Part shown: one piece after another, positions 7,387-15,839 of the stretch
Layout: each line of letters begins with the position of its first letter
Position numbering within the stretch: the first letter of the stretch is position 1
NCBI GenBank assembly: GCA_964390495.1
Contig: CAYMIN010000016.1
Span: 1 to 64,000, forward strand
Length of the DNA stretch: 64,000 bases
DNA from: UBA11051 sp964390495
GTDB taxonomy: Bacteria > Armatimonadota > Zipacnadia > Zipacnadales > UBA11051
Direction: 5' to 3'
Made by a program: the position numbers and the translations under genes
Notes under the pieces: model-generated
Told to the model about the DNA's origin: nothing
What the model saw: the letters and a program-made list of their open reading frames with translations, nothing else
Databases searched by the model: none

Positions 7387-9111
7387 TCATTCGGCCCACA
7401 GCGGAACAATCTCGAACTGCTCGACATCAACCAGGCCCTTGTCGGTGAGTTTGAGCGCGGGGATTACCGGCAGGGCCAGGAACGAAAGTGTCATGAAGGG
7501 CGCAGTCAGGCCGCAGCCCAGTTCGCGGGCGGCTGCGGCCAGCGCCTCGGCTGCCTCATGCACCGCCGATAGCGGCCGGTCGCTCATCAGGCCGGCAATC
7601 GGCAAGGCCAGCATCGCCAGCACCTCGCCGTCCGCTACCGCAATCTGGCCGCCGCCGGCCTTCTCGATCTCCCGCACGGCTCTGAGCATATCCTCGTCAT
7701 TGGCGCCGACCGCGATGAGGTTGTGGGAGTCGTGGGCGACGCTGCCGGCCAGCGCCCCGCGTTTGAGGCCGAAGCCGCGCACAAAGCCCAGGCCGATATT
7801 GCCGGTGGCGCGGTGGCGCTCGATGACTGCGAGCTTGAGCAAGTCGCGATCCGGGTCGGCCACGGCCAAGCCGTCCTGGAGGCGTGCCGCTGCGATGCTC
7901 TGCCCCGTCACGATCTGTCCGTCCACCGCCTCGATGACGCGGATCTTGCCGCCGGCGGGCGCCGCTACGGCCAGTCCGCTGAAGCCATCCCAGTTGATAT
8001 TCATACTCGGCGGTAGGTAAGCAGGGGCGGCGGGTAGGTCGGCGAGCATCGCTCCGTCCTCGGCCACCAGGCGGCCCGCGTGGTAAATATGTTTCACGTG
8101 AAACATTTTCATATTGGTTAAAACAAGAATATCGGCGCGCCAGCCCGGGGCGATTGCCCCGTAGCCCTGCCGGTCGAGGCCGAAACGCTCGGCGGCGTTG
8201 AGCGTCGCCATCTGCACCGCTGTGACCGGCTCCAGGCCGAGCTCTATCGCCCGGCGCACCAGGTGGTCCACATGCCCCTCGGACAGCAAGTCGCCCGGGT
8301 GCCGGTCATCGGTGCCGAAGCAGCAGCGGCGGCTGTTGGCCGGGGTGACTAGCGGCACCAGGTCGGCCAGATTGCGGGCGCTGCTAGCCTCGCGCATTAC
8401 CACATACATGCCCCGCCGCAGCTTCTCGGCGGCCTCCTCGGCTTGCGTAGCTTCGTGGTCAGAGTCAATACCGGCGGCGATATAGGCGTTGAGATCGGTG
8501 CCGGTGAGGCCCGGGCAGTGGCCGTCTATGATGAGGCCGCGTCGCCGCGCCTCTGCCAGCTTGGCCATCACCTCGGGGTCGCACCACAACACTCCGGGGA
8601 AGTTCATCATCTCGCCGAGGCCGATCACGCCGGGCTCATCCCAAAGTGGGGCCAGGTCCTGGGCGGTCAGTTCCGCGCCGGCGGTCTCCATGCTGGTGGC
8701 CGGCACGCATGAGGGCGCCATCATGAAGACGCTCATTGGCACTCCCCGGCGGCTGTCGAGCAGGTACTGCACGCCGGCGAGGCCGTGGACATTGGCGATC
8801 TCGTGGGGGTCGAGCACAACAGCGGTGGTGCCATGCGGCACGACGGCGCGGGCGAACTCCGGCACGGTGACCTGGCTGCTTTCCAGGTGCATGTGGGCGT
8901 CAATTAGGCCGGGGCACAGGTAGCATCCACTGACATCCACCTCCTCGCGCCCGCTGTAGCCGGGCCCGACACCGACGACCACACCCTCACTGATGGCGAC
9001 ATCGGCGACTTCCAGTTCGCCTGAGAAAACGTTGATGAGCCTGCCACCGCGCAAGACCAGTTCGGCTTCGTCTTGGGCTCGTGCGGCCGAGATTTGTGAG
9101 CACAGTTCCAC
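7387..9111 (-). CDS. ade: adenine deaminase
   Basis: 574 residues, full length for the bacterial AdeC-type adenine deaminase, which converts adenine to hypoxanthine in purine salvage. The amidohydrolase metal site begins with H73-x-H75 in PGLIDAHMHLESS. Further family blocks are HGTTAVVLDPHEIANVHG, GHCPGLTG, CFGTDDRHP, VAHDSHN and the C-terminal LPVIPALKLTDKGLVDV. GTG start with GGAGG 7 bp upstream; no earlier in-frame start fits. The codons for M336-F-H-V-K-H341 form a perfect parS site (8090-8105) and are visibly more AT-rich than their surroundings. Convergent with the SMP-30 gene. Confidence 0.95.
   Translation of the reverse strand: MELCSQISAARAQDEAELVLRGGRLINVFSGELEVADVAISEGVVVGVGPGYSGREEVDVSGCYLCPGLIDAHMHLESSQVTVPEFARAVVPHGTTAVVLDPHEIANVHGLAGVQYLLDSRRGVPMSVFMMAPSCVPATSMETAGAELTAQDLAPLWDEPGVIGLGEMMNFPGVLWCDPEVMAKLAEARRRGLIIDGHCPGLTGTDLNAYIAAGIDSDHEATQAEEAAEKLRRGMYVVMREASSARNLADLVPLVTPANSRRCCFGTDDRHPGDLLSEGHVDHLVRRAIELGLEPVTAVQMATLNAAERFGLDRQGYGAIAPGWRADILVLTNMKMFHVKHIYHAGRLVAEDGAMLADLPAAPAYLPPSMNINWDGFSGLAVAAPAGGKIRVIEAVDGQIVTGQSIAAARLQDGLAVADPDRDLLKLAVIERHRATGNIGLGFVRGFGLKRGALAGSVAHDSHNLIAVGANDEDMLRAVREIEKAGGGQIAVADGEVLAMLALPIAGLMSDRPLSAVHEAAEALAAAARELGCGLTAPFMTLSFLALPVIPALKLTDKGLVDVEQFEIVPLWAE
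8090..8105. other. parS: parS centromere site (ParB-binding palindrome)
   Basis: TGTTTCACGTGAAACA is a perfect 16-bp palindrome identical to the broadly conserved chromosomal parS consensus (TGTTNCACGTGAAACA). It lies inside the adenine deaminase gene and encodes FHVKH, a common way for parS to be embedded in coding sequence. Known biology: ParB (Spo0J) nucleates here, spreads, loads SMC and drives origin segregation; most chromosomal parS sites are near oriC. No second copy was seen by eye in the window. Confidence 0.93.
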
Positions 9112-9300
9112 GGCCCGACCTCCGCGATCATGTGTGAGCTATTGCACCTACCCTAGCACTCTTCGCGCCTCCCGACTTGATTCCCTCCCGCACGCGCAGA
9201 GGAGGATAAGTCCGGCAAAGGGGCGAAGTGTATGATGGTATCAGCATAGGGTATATCGCGGTTCTTTGCCTGGTCGTGTGCGCTAATAGAAGGAGCAGCA

Positions 9301-10428
9301 ATGAATCAACGGGAGCGATATATTGCAGCCCTGACTTTCGGCAACCCGGACAAGGTGCCGTTCCAGCCCGGCGGTGGCCGCGAATCGACCAAACGGGCCT
9401 GGTGCGAGCAGGGCCTGCCGCAGGGCGCTGACCCGATTGCCACCGTCCACGAGGTCCTCGGCATCGAGCCGGAGCCGACCCAGCCGGTCCTAAGTCACGG
9501 TGTGGACTTCAAGATGATCCCGCAATTCGAAGAGGAGGTCCTGGAGCACAAGAACGGCCATTACATCGTCCGCGACTGGATGGGGGCAATCACCGAGATC
9601 TCCGATGAGTACGACTACACCTATATCCGCTCAGCCAAGGATTTCGTCACCCGCAAGTGGCACAAGTTCCCGGTCGAGAATCGCGAGGAATGGGAAAACA
9701 TCAAGTGGCGCTATCAGGTTGACGCGCCCGGGCGTTTTCCGGAGGACTTCGAGACCCGCTGCCAGAAGCTGGCCGAGCGCGACTATGTGCTGCGGGTGCA
9801 TGTTAACGGGCCGTTCTGGCAGCTTCGCGAATGGGTCGGCTTTGAGGGCCTGTGCATGATGATGATCGAGGCCCCGGACTTTGTCATGGAGATGGCGGAT
9901 TTCTGGAGAGAGTTCGTCTCCGCCACGCTCGCCCGGATCCTCGAACGCGTGGATATTGACGTGCTCGGGATCTCGGAGGACATGGCCTTCAAGGCCCACA
10001 GCATGATCTCACCGGCGATGGTGCGGGAGTTCCTCAAGCCCTCCTATGTCTGCTGGGTCAATCAGGTCAGGGCCGCCGGCTGCCCGATTGTTGACATGGA
10101 CTCGGACGGTTACATAGGCGAACTGATACCGATCTGGCTGGAAAGCGGCATCAATGTCTGCGACCCGATTGAGGTCGCGGCGCACAATGATATTGTCGAG
10201 TTCCGCCGGCAGTTCGGCAGGCGGATGGGCTATACCGGCGGCATTGATAAGCGGGCGATGGCCAAGGGAGGAACGGTCCTGGAGGCGGAGATGAAGCGCG
10301 TCATTCCACCGCTTTTCGAGGCGGGCGGCTATATACCCAGTTGCGATCATGGTATCCCCCATGATGTTTCGTGGGCCAATTACATCGAATATGCCCGCCT
10401 CTTGGCCCAGTACTGCGGCTGGCTCTAG
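9301..10428 (+). CDS. uroporphyrinogen decarboxylase (URO-D) family methyltransferase-like protein
   Basis: 375 residues, URO-D superfamily, opening with NQRERYIAALTFGNPDKVPF as in MtaA/CmuA-like methylcobamide methyltransferases rather than HemE. Near the C-terminus YTGGIDKRAM and YIPSCDHGIPHDVSWANY are the family's conserved blocks; the Cys and His there could be part of a metal site. Start has AAGGAG 6 bp upstream. It is the first gene of an apparent operon with a homocysteine S-methyltransferase-like gene 34 bp on and a cobalamin adenosyltransferase, which supports a corrinoid methyl-transfer role over haem synthesis. The methyl donor is unknown, and no corrinoid-binding protein gene lies nearby. 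Confidence 0.85.
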   Translation: MNQRERYIAALTFGNPDKVPFQPGGGRESTKRAWCEQGLPQGADPIATVHEVLGIEPEPTQPVLSHGVDFKMIPQFEEEVLEHKNGHYIVRDWMGAITEISDEYDYTYIRSAKDFVTRKWHKFPVENREEWENIKWRYQVDAPGRFPEDFETRCQKLAERDYVLRVHVNGPFWQLREWVGFEGLCMMMIEAPDFVMEMADFWREFVSATLARILERVDIDVLGISEDMAFKAHSMISPAMVREFLKPSYVCWVNQVRAAGCPIVDMDSDGYIGELIPIWLESGINVCDPIEVAAHNDIVEFRRQFGRRMGYTGGIDKRAMAKGGTVLEAEMKRVIPPLFEAGGYIPSCDHGIPHDVSWANYIEYARLLAQYCGWL

Positions 10429-10462
10429 CTCAACCGGCGAGGGCGGCGAAGGAGCGTCGACT

Positions 10463-11419
10463 GTGAAGACGTGGCGAGAGTTGCTGGATGCGAAGAAGAT
10501 CCTGGTATCCGATGGTGCCTGGGGTACCGAGCTGGCCAAGCGCGGCCTGGGTGTCGGCGAGGCGCCGGAGCGATGGAATCTGGAGCGCCCGGAAGAAGTG
10601 GCCGCTGTAGCCGAGGCCTATGTCAATGCCAGCCCTGATATCATCATCACCAATACGCTCGGCGGCACCCGGCTCAAGTTGGCGAAGGCCGGAGTGACCG
10701 ACGGTCCCGACATCATCCTCACCAACACCTTCGGCGGCAGCCGCTTCAAGCTGGAGAAGGCGGGAATGGGTGAGGCGGTGGCGGAGGTTAACCGCATCGG
10801 GGCCGAGATCTCCAAGCGGGCCGCCGGTGACCAGGCCCTGGTATTCGCCTCGGTCGGCCCTACGGGTGAGTTCATGGCCCCGTTGGGCACGATCAGCGAG
10901 CAGGAGATGGTCGCTTGCTTTGCCGAGCAGATCAAGGCTCTGGTCGAGGGCGGTGTTGACGCTATCCTCATCGAGACCCAGACTGATCTGGGTGAGGCCA
11001 AGGCGGCACTGCGGGCGGTGAGGGAGAACACCGACCTTCCGGCCGTCACCTCGATGACCTTCGAGCACGGCCCGCGCGGCTATGCCACAATCATGGGCGT
11101 GAGGCCCGAGCAAGCCGCCGAGGAGCTGACCGCAGCCGGCGCCGACATCGTCGGGGCCAACTGCGGCGGCGGTATCGAGCAGATCATCGAGGTCATCACC
11201 GCGCTCAGTCCGGCCACCGACCTGCCCGTGTGGGCCAAGCCGAATGCCGGGCTGCCGGAACTGGTGGAGGGCCAGACGGTCTTCCGCGAGACGCCGCAGC
11301 AGATGGCCGCGCGCTTTGCCGATTTAGTTGAGGCCGGTGCCGACATCATCGGCGGCTGCTGCGGCACTACGCCGGAGCACATCGCGCTATTCGTGGCCGA
11401 GCGGGACAAGCTGGTCTAA
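10463..11419 (+). CDS. homocysteine S-methyltransferase (BHMT/MetH N-terminal type) family protein with internal duplication
   Basis: About 318 residues. TIM-barrel methyltransferase: SDGAWGTEL near the start, NTFGG, the zinc-ligand regions GANCGGG and GGCCGTTPEHI. Family members move a methyl group to homocysteine or a similar thiol. The GTG at 10463 has GGAG 8 bp upstream; reading further upstream would run into the preceding gene. Residues about 57-104 contain two tandem 24-residue copies (DNA 10631-10702 and 10703-10774), both with PDII(I/L)TNT(L/F)GG and 15 of 24 residues identical; normal family members have one. Operon partner of the URO-D gene and cobO. Confidence 0.87.
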   Translation: MKTWRELLDAKKILVSDGAWGTELAKRGLGVGEAPERWNLERPEEVAAVAEAYVNASPDIIITNTLGGTRLKLAKAGVTDGPDIILTNTFGGSRFKLEKAGMGEAVAEVNRIGAEISKRAAGDQALVFASVGPTGEFMAPLGTISEQEMVACFAEQIKALVEGGVDAILIETQTDLGEAKAALRAVRENTDLPAVTSMTFEHGPRGYATIMGVRPEQAAEELTAAGADIVGANCGGGIEQIIEVITALSPATDLPVWAKPNAGLPELVEGQTVFRETPQQMAARFADLVEAGADIIGGCCGTTPEHIALFVAERDKLV

Positions 11420-11430
11420 GGGCATTGCCG

Positions 11431-11967
11431 ATGGCGGAGAACAGAGAATGGGAAAGAGCCTGCGTCCAGGTCTATACGGGCGATGGCAAGGGCAAGACGA
11501 CGGCGGCTCTGGGGCTGGCGCTGAGAGCCGCCGGCGCCGGCCTGCATGTGTTCATCGCCCAGTTCATGAAGGGCCGGGACTGCGGCGAGCTGCACGCCCT
11601 GGAGAAGCTGGGGGATCACGTCACGATCAAGCAGTACGGTCGGGAAGGCTTCATCCACGGCGAGCCGGATGAGGAGGATGTCAAGGCCGCCCAAGTAGGC
11701 CTGGAAGAGGCCAGGGCCGCAATGCAGTCGGGTGACTATGAGCTTGTGATCCTCGATGAGGCCAATGTCGCGGTGCACTTCGGGCTGTTTTCCGTTGACG
11801 ATTTGCTGGCGGTTATTGATGAGCGACCCGAGCATGTCGAGCTTGTCATAACCGGCCGGAAGGCGCCCCCGAGGCTGCTAGAGGGCGCCGACCTGGTCAC
11901 CGAGATGCGGGAAGTCAAGCATTACTATCAGGACGGCCTGGACGCGCGACGAGGTATCGAGTATTGA
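11431..11967 (+). CDS. cobO: cob(I)alamin adenosyltransferase, CobO/BtuR type
   Basis: 178 residues, usual size for CobO/BtuR/CobP. The P-loop G17-DGKGKTT-24 directly follows VQVYT, and HVFIAQFMKG, LVILDEANVAV and ELVITGRKAPPRLLEGADLVTEM are family blocks. It adds the 5'-deoxyadenosyl group of ATP to the corrinoid cobalt. ATG at 11431 is preferred over the TTG two codons earlier because AAGG lies at a workable distance from it. Begins 11 bp after the methyltransferase stop, so corrinoid maintenance for these methyltransferases is the likely role. Confidence 0.93.
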   Translation: MAENREWERACVQVYTGDGKGKTTAALGLALRAAGAGLHVFIAQFMKGRDCGELHALEKLGDHVTIKQYGREGFIHGEPDEEDVKAAQVGLEEARAAMQSGDYELVILDEANVAVHFGLFSVDDLLAVIDERPEHVELVITGRKAPPRLLEGADLVTEMREVKHYYQDGLDARRGIEY

Positions 11968-12034
11968 CCAAGACGGGCTCAAGAGCATTCCGCCGCTCAG
12001 GCACAGCAACCTACTGGCATTGGAGGAAGGTGCG

Positions 12035-15004
12035 ATGAACTATTCGCGTTCGGCTTTGATTATCTTTTGGTGGATATGCCTTGCTGCCAGCGTTTCCATG
12101 GCCGGCGAGGTGTTTTACGTAATCCCCCTCAAGCCTGACCCGCCGATTGCGGTGGATGGCGAGCTGGGCGAGTGGGTGGGGGTGCCTAACCCGATTCATA
12201 TAGATAAGGCCGAAAATGCCACCTACAAGCCGATCTTGTGGGACGGCCCGCAGGACCTCAGCGCCGTCGGTCAGATGGCCTGGCGGCAGGAGGGACTGTT
12301 CGTGGCCCTCGACATCACCGACGATCGGCTGCACCAGACCCAGCGCGGTCGGGACATGTGGAAGGGCGATCATGTTGAGTTCTACCTCGACTTTGCGCCG
12401 GACACTGAGCCGGAGCGTGCCAGCTTCGAGCAGGGGCAGTTCCAGTTCGGCTTTAGTCCCGGCAACTTCACCAACACCGGCGACCCGCTGGTTGACCTCA
12501 AGCCGGAGGTCTATGCGCATCACCCGCCGGGCCTGGACGTGAGCGGCATCAAGTACGTCGCGGTGCCAACACCGCAGGGCTGGCGGATGGAGGCGATGAT
12601 TCCGTTCAGCCTGTTGGATGTCAGTCCTCGGCAGAACTTGGCAGTTAGCGGCGAAATCGCCATCTCGGACTGCGATTCGGCCGAGGCGACCCAGGAAACG
12701 ATGGTAACAATGGGCACCGAGAGCTGGGTCCACAGCCGGCGCCGGTTCATGCTGATGGCTCTGGGCGATGCCGCCGGGCAGGCCAGCTTGCCGGCTAGCG
12801 TAAAGCCGGTGGCCGAGGCGATTTCGCTGCCGGCCGGCGCCTCTCAGAAGCTGAGCTTCGAGACGCCCGAGGTGCCGGAAGGCAAGCACGCATATCTATT
12901 CTTCCGCGCCCGCATCGTCAACTCCCAGCCTGCCGGCTGGACCAGAGGCCTGAAGCTCACCCTCAACGATAAGCCCATCGAGGCGGCCCGCCTCAGCAAC
13001 AGGCCCGTGATTTCGATGCGCAAGATCGGCCTCGAAGCTACTTGTATTGCCCCTACCGGCGAGATGAATATCTGGTACGGCCCGGATTTCGTGGCCGCTG
13101 ATAACAGCGACAGCTACGGTCTGATGGGTGGGATTAAGGCGCACGAGTGGGAGTTTGATGTCAGCGATCTACTGGCCGCGGGGGGCAACCAACTGCATAT
13201 CCAGAGCCTCACCGGCGCGGATACCGGCCGGGACGTTGTGATCGGCGACATGGCTGTGCGCATCAAGGCACCGCCGCCACCTCCGCCACCCAAACAGCCG
13301 GCACCGACCGGGCCGCTTGCTGCCATCGCTCCGCGCCGGCAGTTCGAGACAGACTATACGGTCGAGCAGGTTGACCAGACGACTCTGGGCCTCGAGGTCG
13401 CCGGCGAGCGCTTCGTCATCGAAAGCCGCTTCTCCTCACCGGACGGCCACTGGAATAGCGGCTCGTGCAAGTACTATACTCATGCGCGGCGTATCGAGAA
13501 GCGGCCGGAGCATGTCATTGTCTATGATACCTTCAGGAATCTGTCGCGTGACAATGTGCCGGTGATGCAGCGGCATACCTGTGACCTGGGCGAGCGTTTC
13601 GCGAAGGCCTGGGTGGCGGGTATCTGTCCCTCATCGGGGGATCTGACGACTAACGAATCCGGCAACCCCTCCGGCTTCGCGACTACCGGGCAGGCCGGCA
13701 TCGGGATGTTGCCGCTCAACGATGAGTTCCAGGTGCATGTCACCAACTCATGCCTCGACGGCGTGCTGGGCCTATCGGACAACAATTTCGTGCTGCGGCC
13801 GGGCAGCGAATACACCGCCGAGTGGATGATCGTGCCCACTGAGCGCCCGGACTTCTGGGGTTTTATCAATGTCGCCCGCCGCGCTAGGGACGCCAACTTC
13901 ACCCTCGAGTGGCAGTTTGGGTTCCTCAGCCCCGGTACGTTGGTTGACGGGTGGAGTGACGAAGTCCTGACCCAGTTCTGCCGTAACAAGGGCCTGGACA
14001 TCGCCTGTGCCTCGATCGGCTATCGCTACAAGGGCCGTTCCGCGCATGGCACGGCCTTTCAGGAGATAGACCATACTGACTATATCGAGTTGCGCGAGCG
14101 CCTCCAGCGGCTCTGTCCCGAGGTCAAGTTCTCCGTCTATTTCCACTGCTTTCTCGACGTACGCGACGGGGCTGAGCAGGACTACTACCAGGACCGGAGA
14201 TTGCGCAGCACCGGTGACCAGGGCATCTACAGCAAGGAGTACATGAGGATCTTCAACCCGACTCTGGACAACGACTTCGGCCCCGCGATTGCTAAGAACA
14301 TTGACGTCATCATAGACAAGATCGGTTCCGATTCCGTTTATTGGGACGAAATCGCCTACAGCAAGTACAAGTACCACTACGGCGAGCCGTGGGACGGCTG
14401 CAGCGCCGATATTGATCCCACCTCGCTGAAGATCAGCCGCCTCAAGAGCTCCGTCAGTTTGATCTCGCTGCCGTTCCAGGTGAAGCTCATCAACCGCATC
14501 ATGGCCCACGGGCCGCTGGTGACCAACGGGATGCCGCAGACCCGAACCCATGCCCAACTCAAGTACCAGGCCTTCACCGAGACCGGCAGCATCAGCAACT
14601 GCCTGCGCACACTACTGTACAGTCCCGTGGCGCTCGGCGATCATCTCACCGAACGCAGCGGGACGGATGCCTACCGCTGGATGCTCAAGGCTCTCGACTA
14701 TGGCTGCGTCTATAACTGGTACAGCCAGCGCGTCATGCCGCAGTACCCGACCATCGCCAGCTACATGTTCCCGATCACGCCGCTGGAGCTACATGAGGGC
14801 TATATCATCGGTCAGGAGCGCATCCTGACCAATCGCAGCGGCCTGTTCGGCTGGGGCGATGCTTCGGAGCATGAGGTGCATGTCTTTGATGACGAGGGGC
14901 GGGAGGTAAACGACTTCGCAGCCCCGCTGCAGACAACTGACGGCAAGACCTACACCGAATTGCGCATTGCAGAGGGTTGGAGTGCAGCGATAATCCGTAA
15001 ATAG
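12035..15004 (+). CDS. secreted protein with CBM9-like domain and TIM-barrel glycosidase-like domain
   Basis: 989 residues. Signal peptide MNYSRSALIIFWWICLAASVSMAG. Residues about 30-235 look like a family-9 carbohydrate-binding module (PIAVDGELGEWVG opening; WKGDHVEFYLDF; WRMEAMIPFSLL). A beta-sandwich follows, then a proline-rich linker near residue 410 (PPPPPPPKQPAPTGP), then a large C-terminal region with TIM-barrel features: LDIACASIGYRY, KFSVYFHCFLD and YWDEIAYS near 768, where the Asp or Glu could be catalytic. I cannot assign a glycoside hydrolase family. ATG with GGAGG upstream, 67 bp after cobO. Substrate unknown; it sits with the other polysaccharide genes. Confidence 0.75.
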   Translation: MNYSRSALIIFWWICLAASVSMAGEVFYVIPLKPDPPIAVDGELGEWVGVPNPIHIDKAENATYKPILWDGPQDLSAVGQMAWRQEGLFVALDITDDRLHQTQRGRDMWKGDHVEFYLDFAPDTEPERASFEQGQFQFGFSPGNFTNTGDPLVDLKPEVYAHHPPGLDVSGIKYVAVPTPQGWRMEAMIPFSLLDVSPRQNLAVSGEIAISDCDSAEATQETMVTMGTESWVHSRRRFMLMALGDAAGQASLPASVKPVAEAISLPAGASQKLSFETPEVPEGKHAYLFFRARIVNSQPAGWTRGLKLTLNDKPIEAARLSNRPVISMRKIGLEATCIAPTGEMNIWYGPDFVAADNSDSYGLMGGIKAHEWEFDVSDLLAAGGNQLHIQSLTGADTGRDVVIGDMAVRIKAPPPPPPPKQPAPTGPLAAIAPRRQFETDYTVEQVDQTTLGLEVAGERFVIESRFSSPDGHWNSGSCKYYTHARRIEKRPEHVIVYDTFRNLSRDNVPVMQRHTCDLGERFAKAWVAGICPSSGDLTTNESGNPSGFATTGQAGIGMLPLNDEFQVHVTNSCLDGVLGLSDNNFVLRPGSEYTAEWMIVPTERPDFWGFINVARRARDANFTLEWQFGFLSPGTLVDGWSDEVLTQFCRNKGLDIACASIGYRYKGRSAHGTAFQEIDHTDYIELRERLQRLCPEVKFSVYFHCFLDVRDGAEQDYYQDRRLRSTGDQGIYSKEYMRIFNPTLDNDFGPAIAKNIDVIIDKIGSDSVYWDEIAYSKYKYHYGEPWDGCSADIDPTSLKISRLKSSVSLISLPFQVKLINRIMAHGPLVTNGMPQTRTHAQLKYQAFTETGSISNCLRTLLYSPVALGDHLTERSGTDAYRWMLKALDYGCVYNWYSQRVMPQYPTIASYMFPITPLELHEGYIIGQERILTNRSGLFGWGDASEHEVHVFDDEGREVNDFAAPLQTTDGKTYTELRIAEGWSAAIIRK

Positions 15005-15084
15005 CCGGAAGCGCATCGGCGAGTGCTCATGAGCTAGCGCTCGGCACATTAGCGCCTGTGCAACCGGCTGATAGGAGGAGAGAT

Positions 15085-15798
15085 ATGAAGAAGACGGTGT
15101 TGGTGATGGCATTGGCTTTGGTGTTACTGCCGGCGGCTTTCGCCCAGAAGGTGGACCGGTCACAGCCCGGCGACGGACTGTTTTTCGACGTGCTGCCGGT
15201 GACGATCCAGGGCTATGTGCTGGTGCCGGCGCGGTCGTTCATTGAATGGCTGGGCGGGACGGTGGAGTACCACAGCGGGCACCTGACCGCATACCAGTTC
15301 CGCAGCGAGGGGCCGCGCATCGAGTTGTGGATCGGGGATGGCACCGCTCTGTGGTCTGGTACCGAGTACCAACTGGATGTCGCGCCGGTGATGATCCAGG
15401 ACCGCGTATTGGTTCCGCTGCGCTTTGTCGCCGAGGCCTACGGAGTACGGGTGGATGCTGAGGGCCATACTCTGCAACTGCGCTTCGGCGAGTACTGGCA
15501 GAAGGCTCAGATGGTCATTCCGCCTCCGCCGGGGTCGTACGAACGCGCCGCCTGGAGCAAGGTGGCCTCCTGGTACGAGCAGGCGGGCAGACGCCTCGGG
15601 CGCGAGAACGTCGGCATCAGGATCCTGGCCAATGCCATAGACGCCGGAAACGGAGTCGCCTCCCTGACGGTGATGGCCAAGTGGAAAGACCATAGCGTGA
15701 CCCAGGATGAGTTCTCTCTGCGCCTGAGGCGCAGTGGCTGGCAGATTTCCAGCCGCAAGTCCACAGCCATTGACCAGATAGGTAAGTTTCCGTACTAG
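15085..15798 (+). CDS. secreted stalk-domain protein (copper amine oxidase N-terminal-like), paralogue 1
   Basis: 237 residues. Signal peptide MKKTVLVMALALVLLPAAFAQ. Residues about 25-140 are the Cu_amine_oxidN1 (stalk) domain, with its two hallmark strands LVPARSFIEWLGG and VLVPLRFVAEAYGV. No oxidase domain follows; the C-terminal 90 residues (GSYERAAWSKVASWYEQ ... VTQDEFSLRLRRSGWQI) are shared only with the next gene and I do not recognise them. AGGAGGAG lies just ahead of the ATG. Stalk domains usually mediate protein or wall association; here the role is unknown. Confidence 0.85.
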   Translation: MKKTVLVMALALVLLPAAFAQKVDRSQPGDGLFFDVLPVTIQGYVLVPARSFIEWLGGTVEYHSGHLTAYQFRSEGPRIELWIGDGTALWSGTEYQLDVAPVMIQDRVLVPLRFVAEAYGVRVDAEGHTLQLRFGEYWQKAQMVIPPPPGSYERAAWSKVASWYEQAGRRLGRENVGIRILANAIDAGNGVASLTVMAKWKDHSVTQDEFSLRLRRSGWQISSRKSTAIDQIGKFPY

Positions 15799-15839
15799 CT
15801 AGTGACTCTGCTCAGCTCGGTCGAAACGGAGGGAAAGAC

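Noticed and set aside
9112..9300. Cobalamin or SAM riboswitch ahead of the methyltransferase operon
   Set aside because: No B12-box-like or SAM-I core sequence could be found by reading; only a normal AAGGAG site is clear.
10349..10462. Longer start for the homocysteine methyltransferase-like gene
   Set aside because: It overlaps the end of the URO-D gene by 80 bp in another frame; the GTG at 10463 has GGAG at the right distance and starts where the family does.
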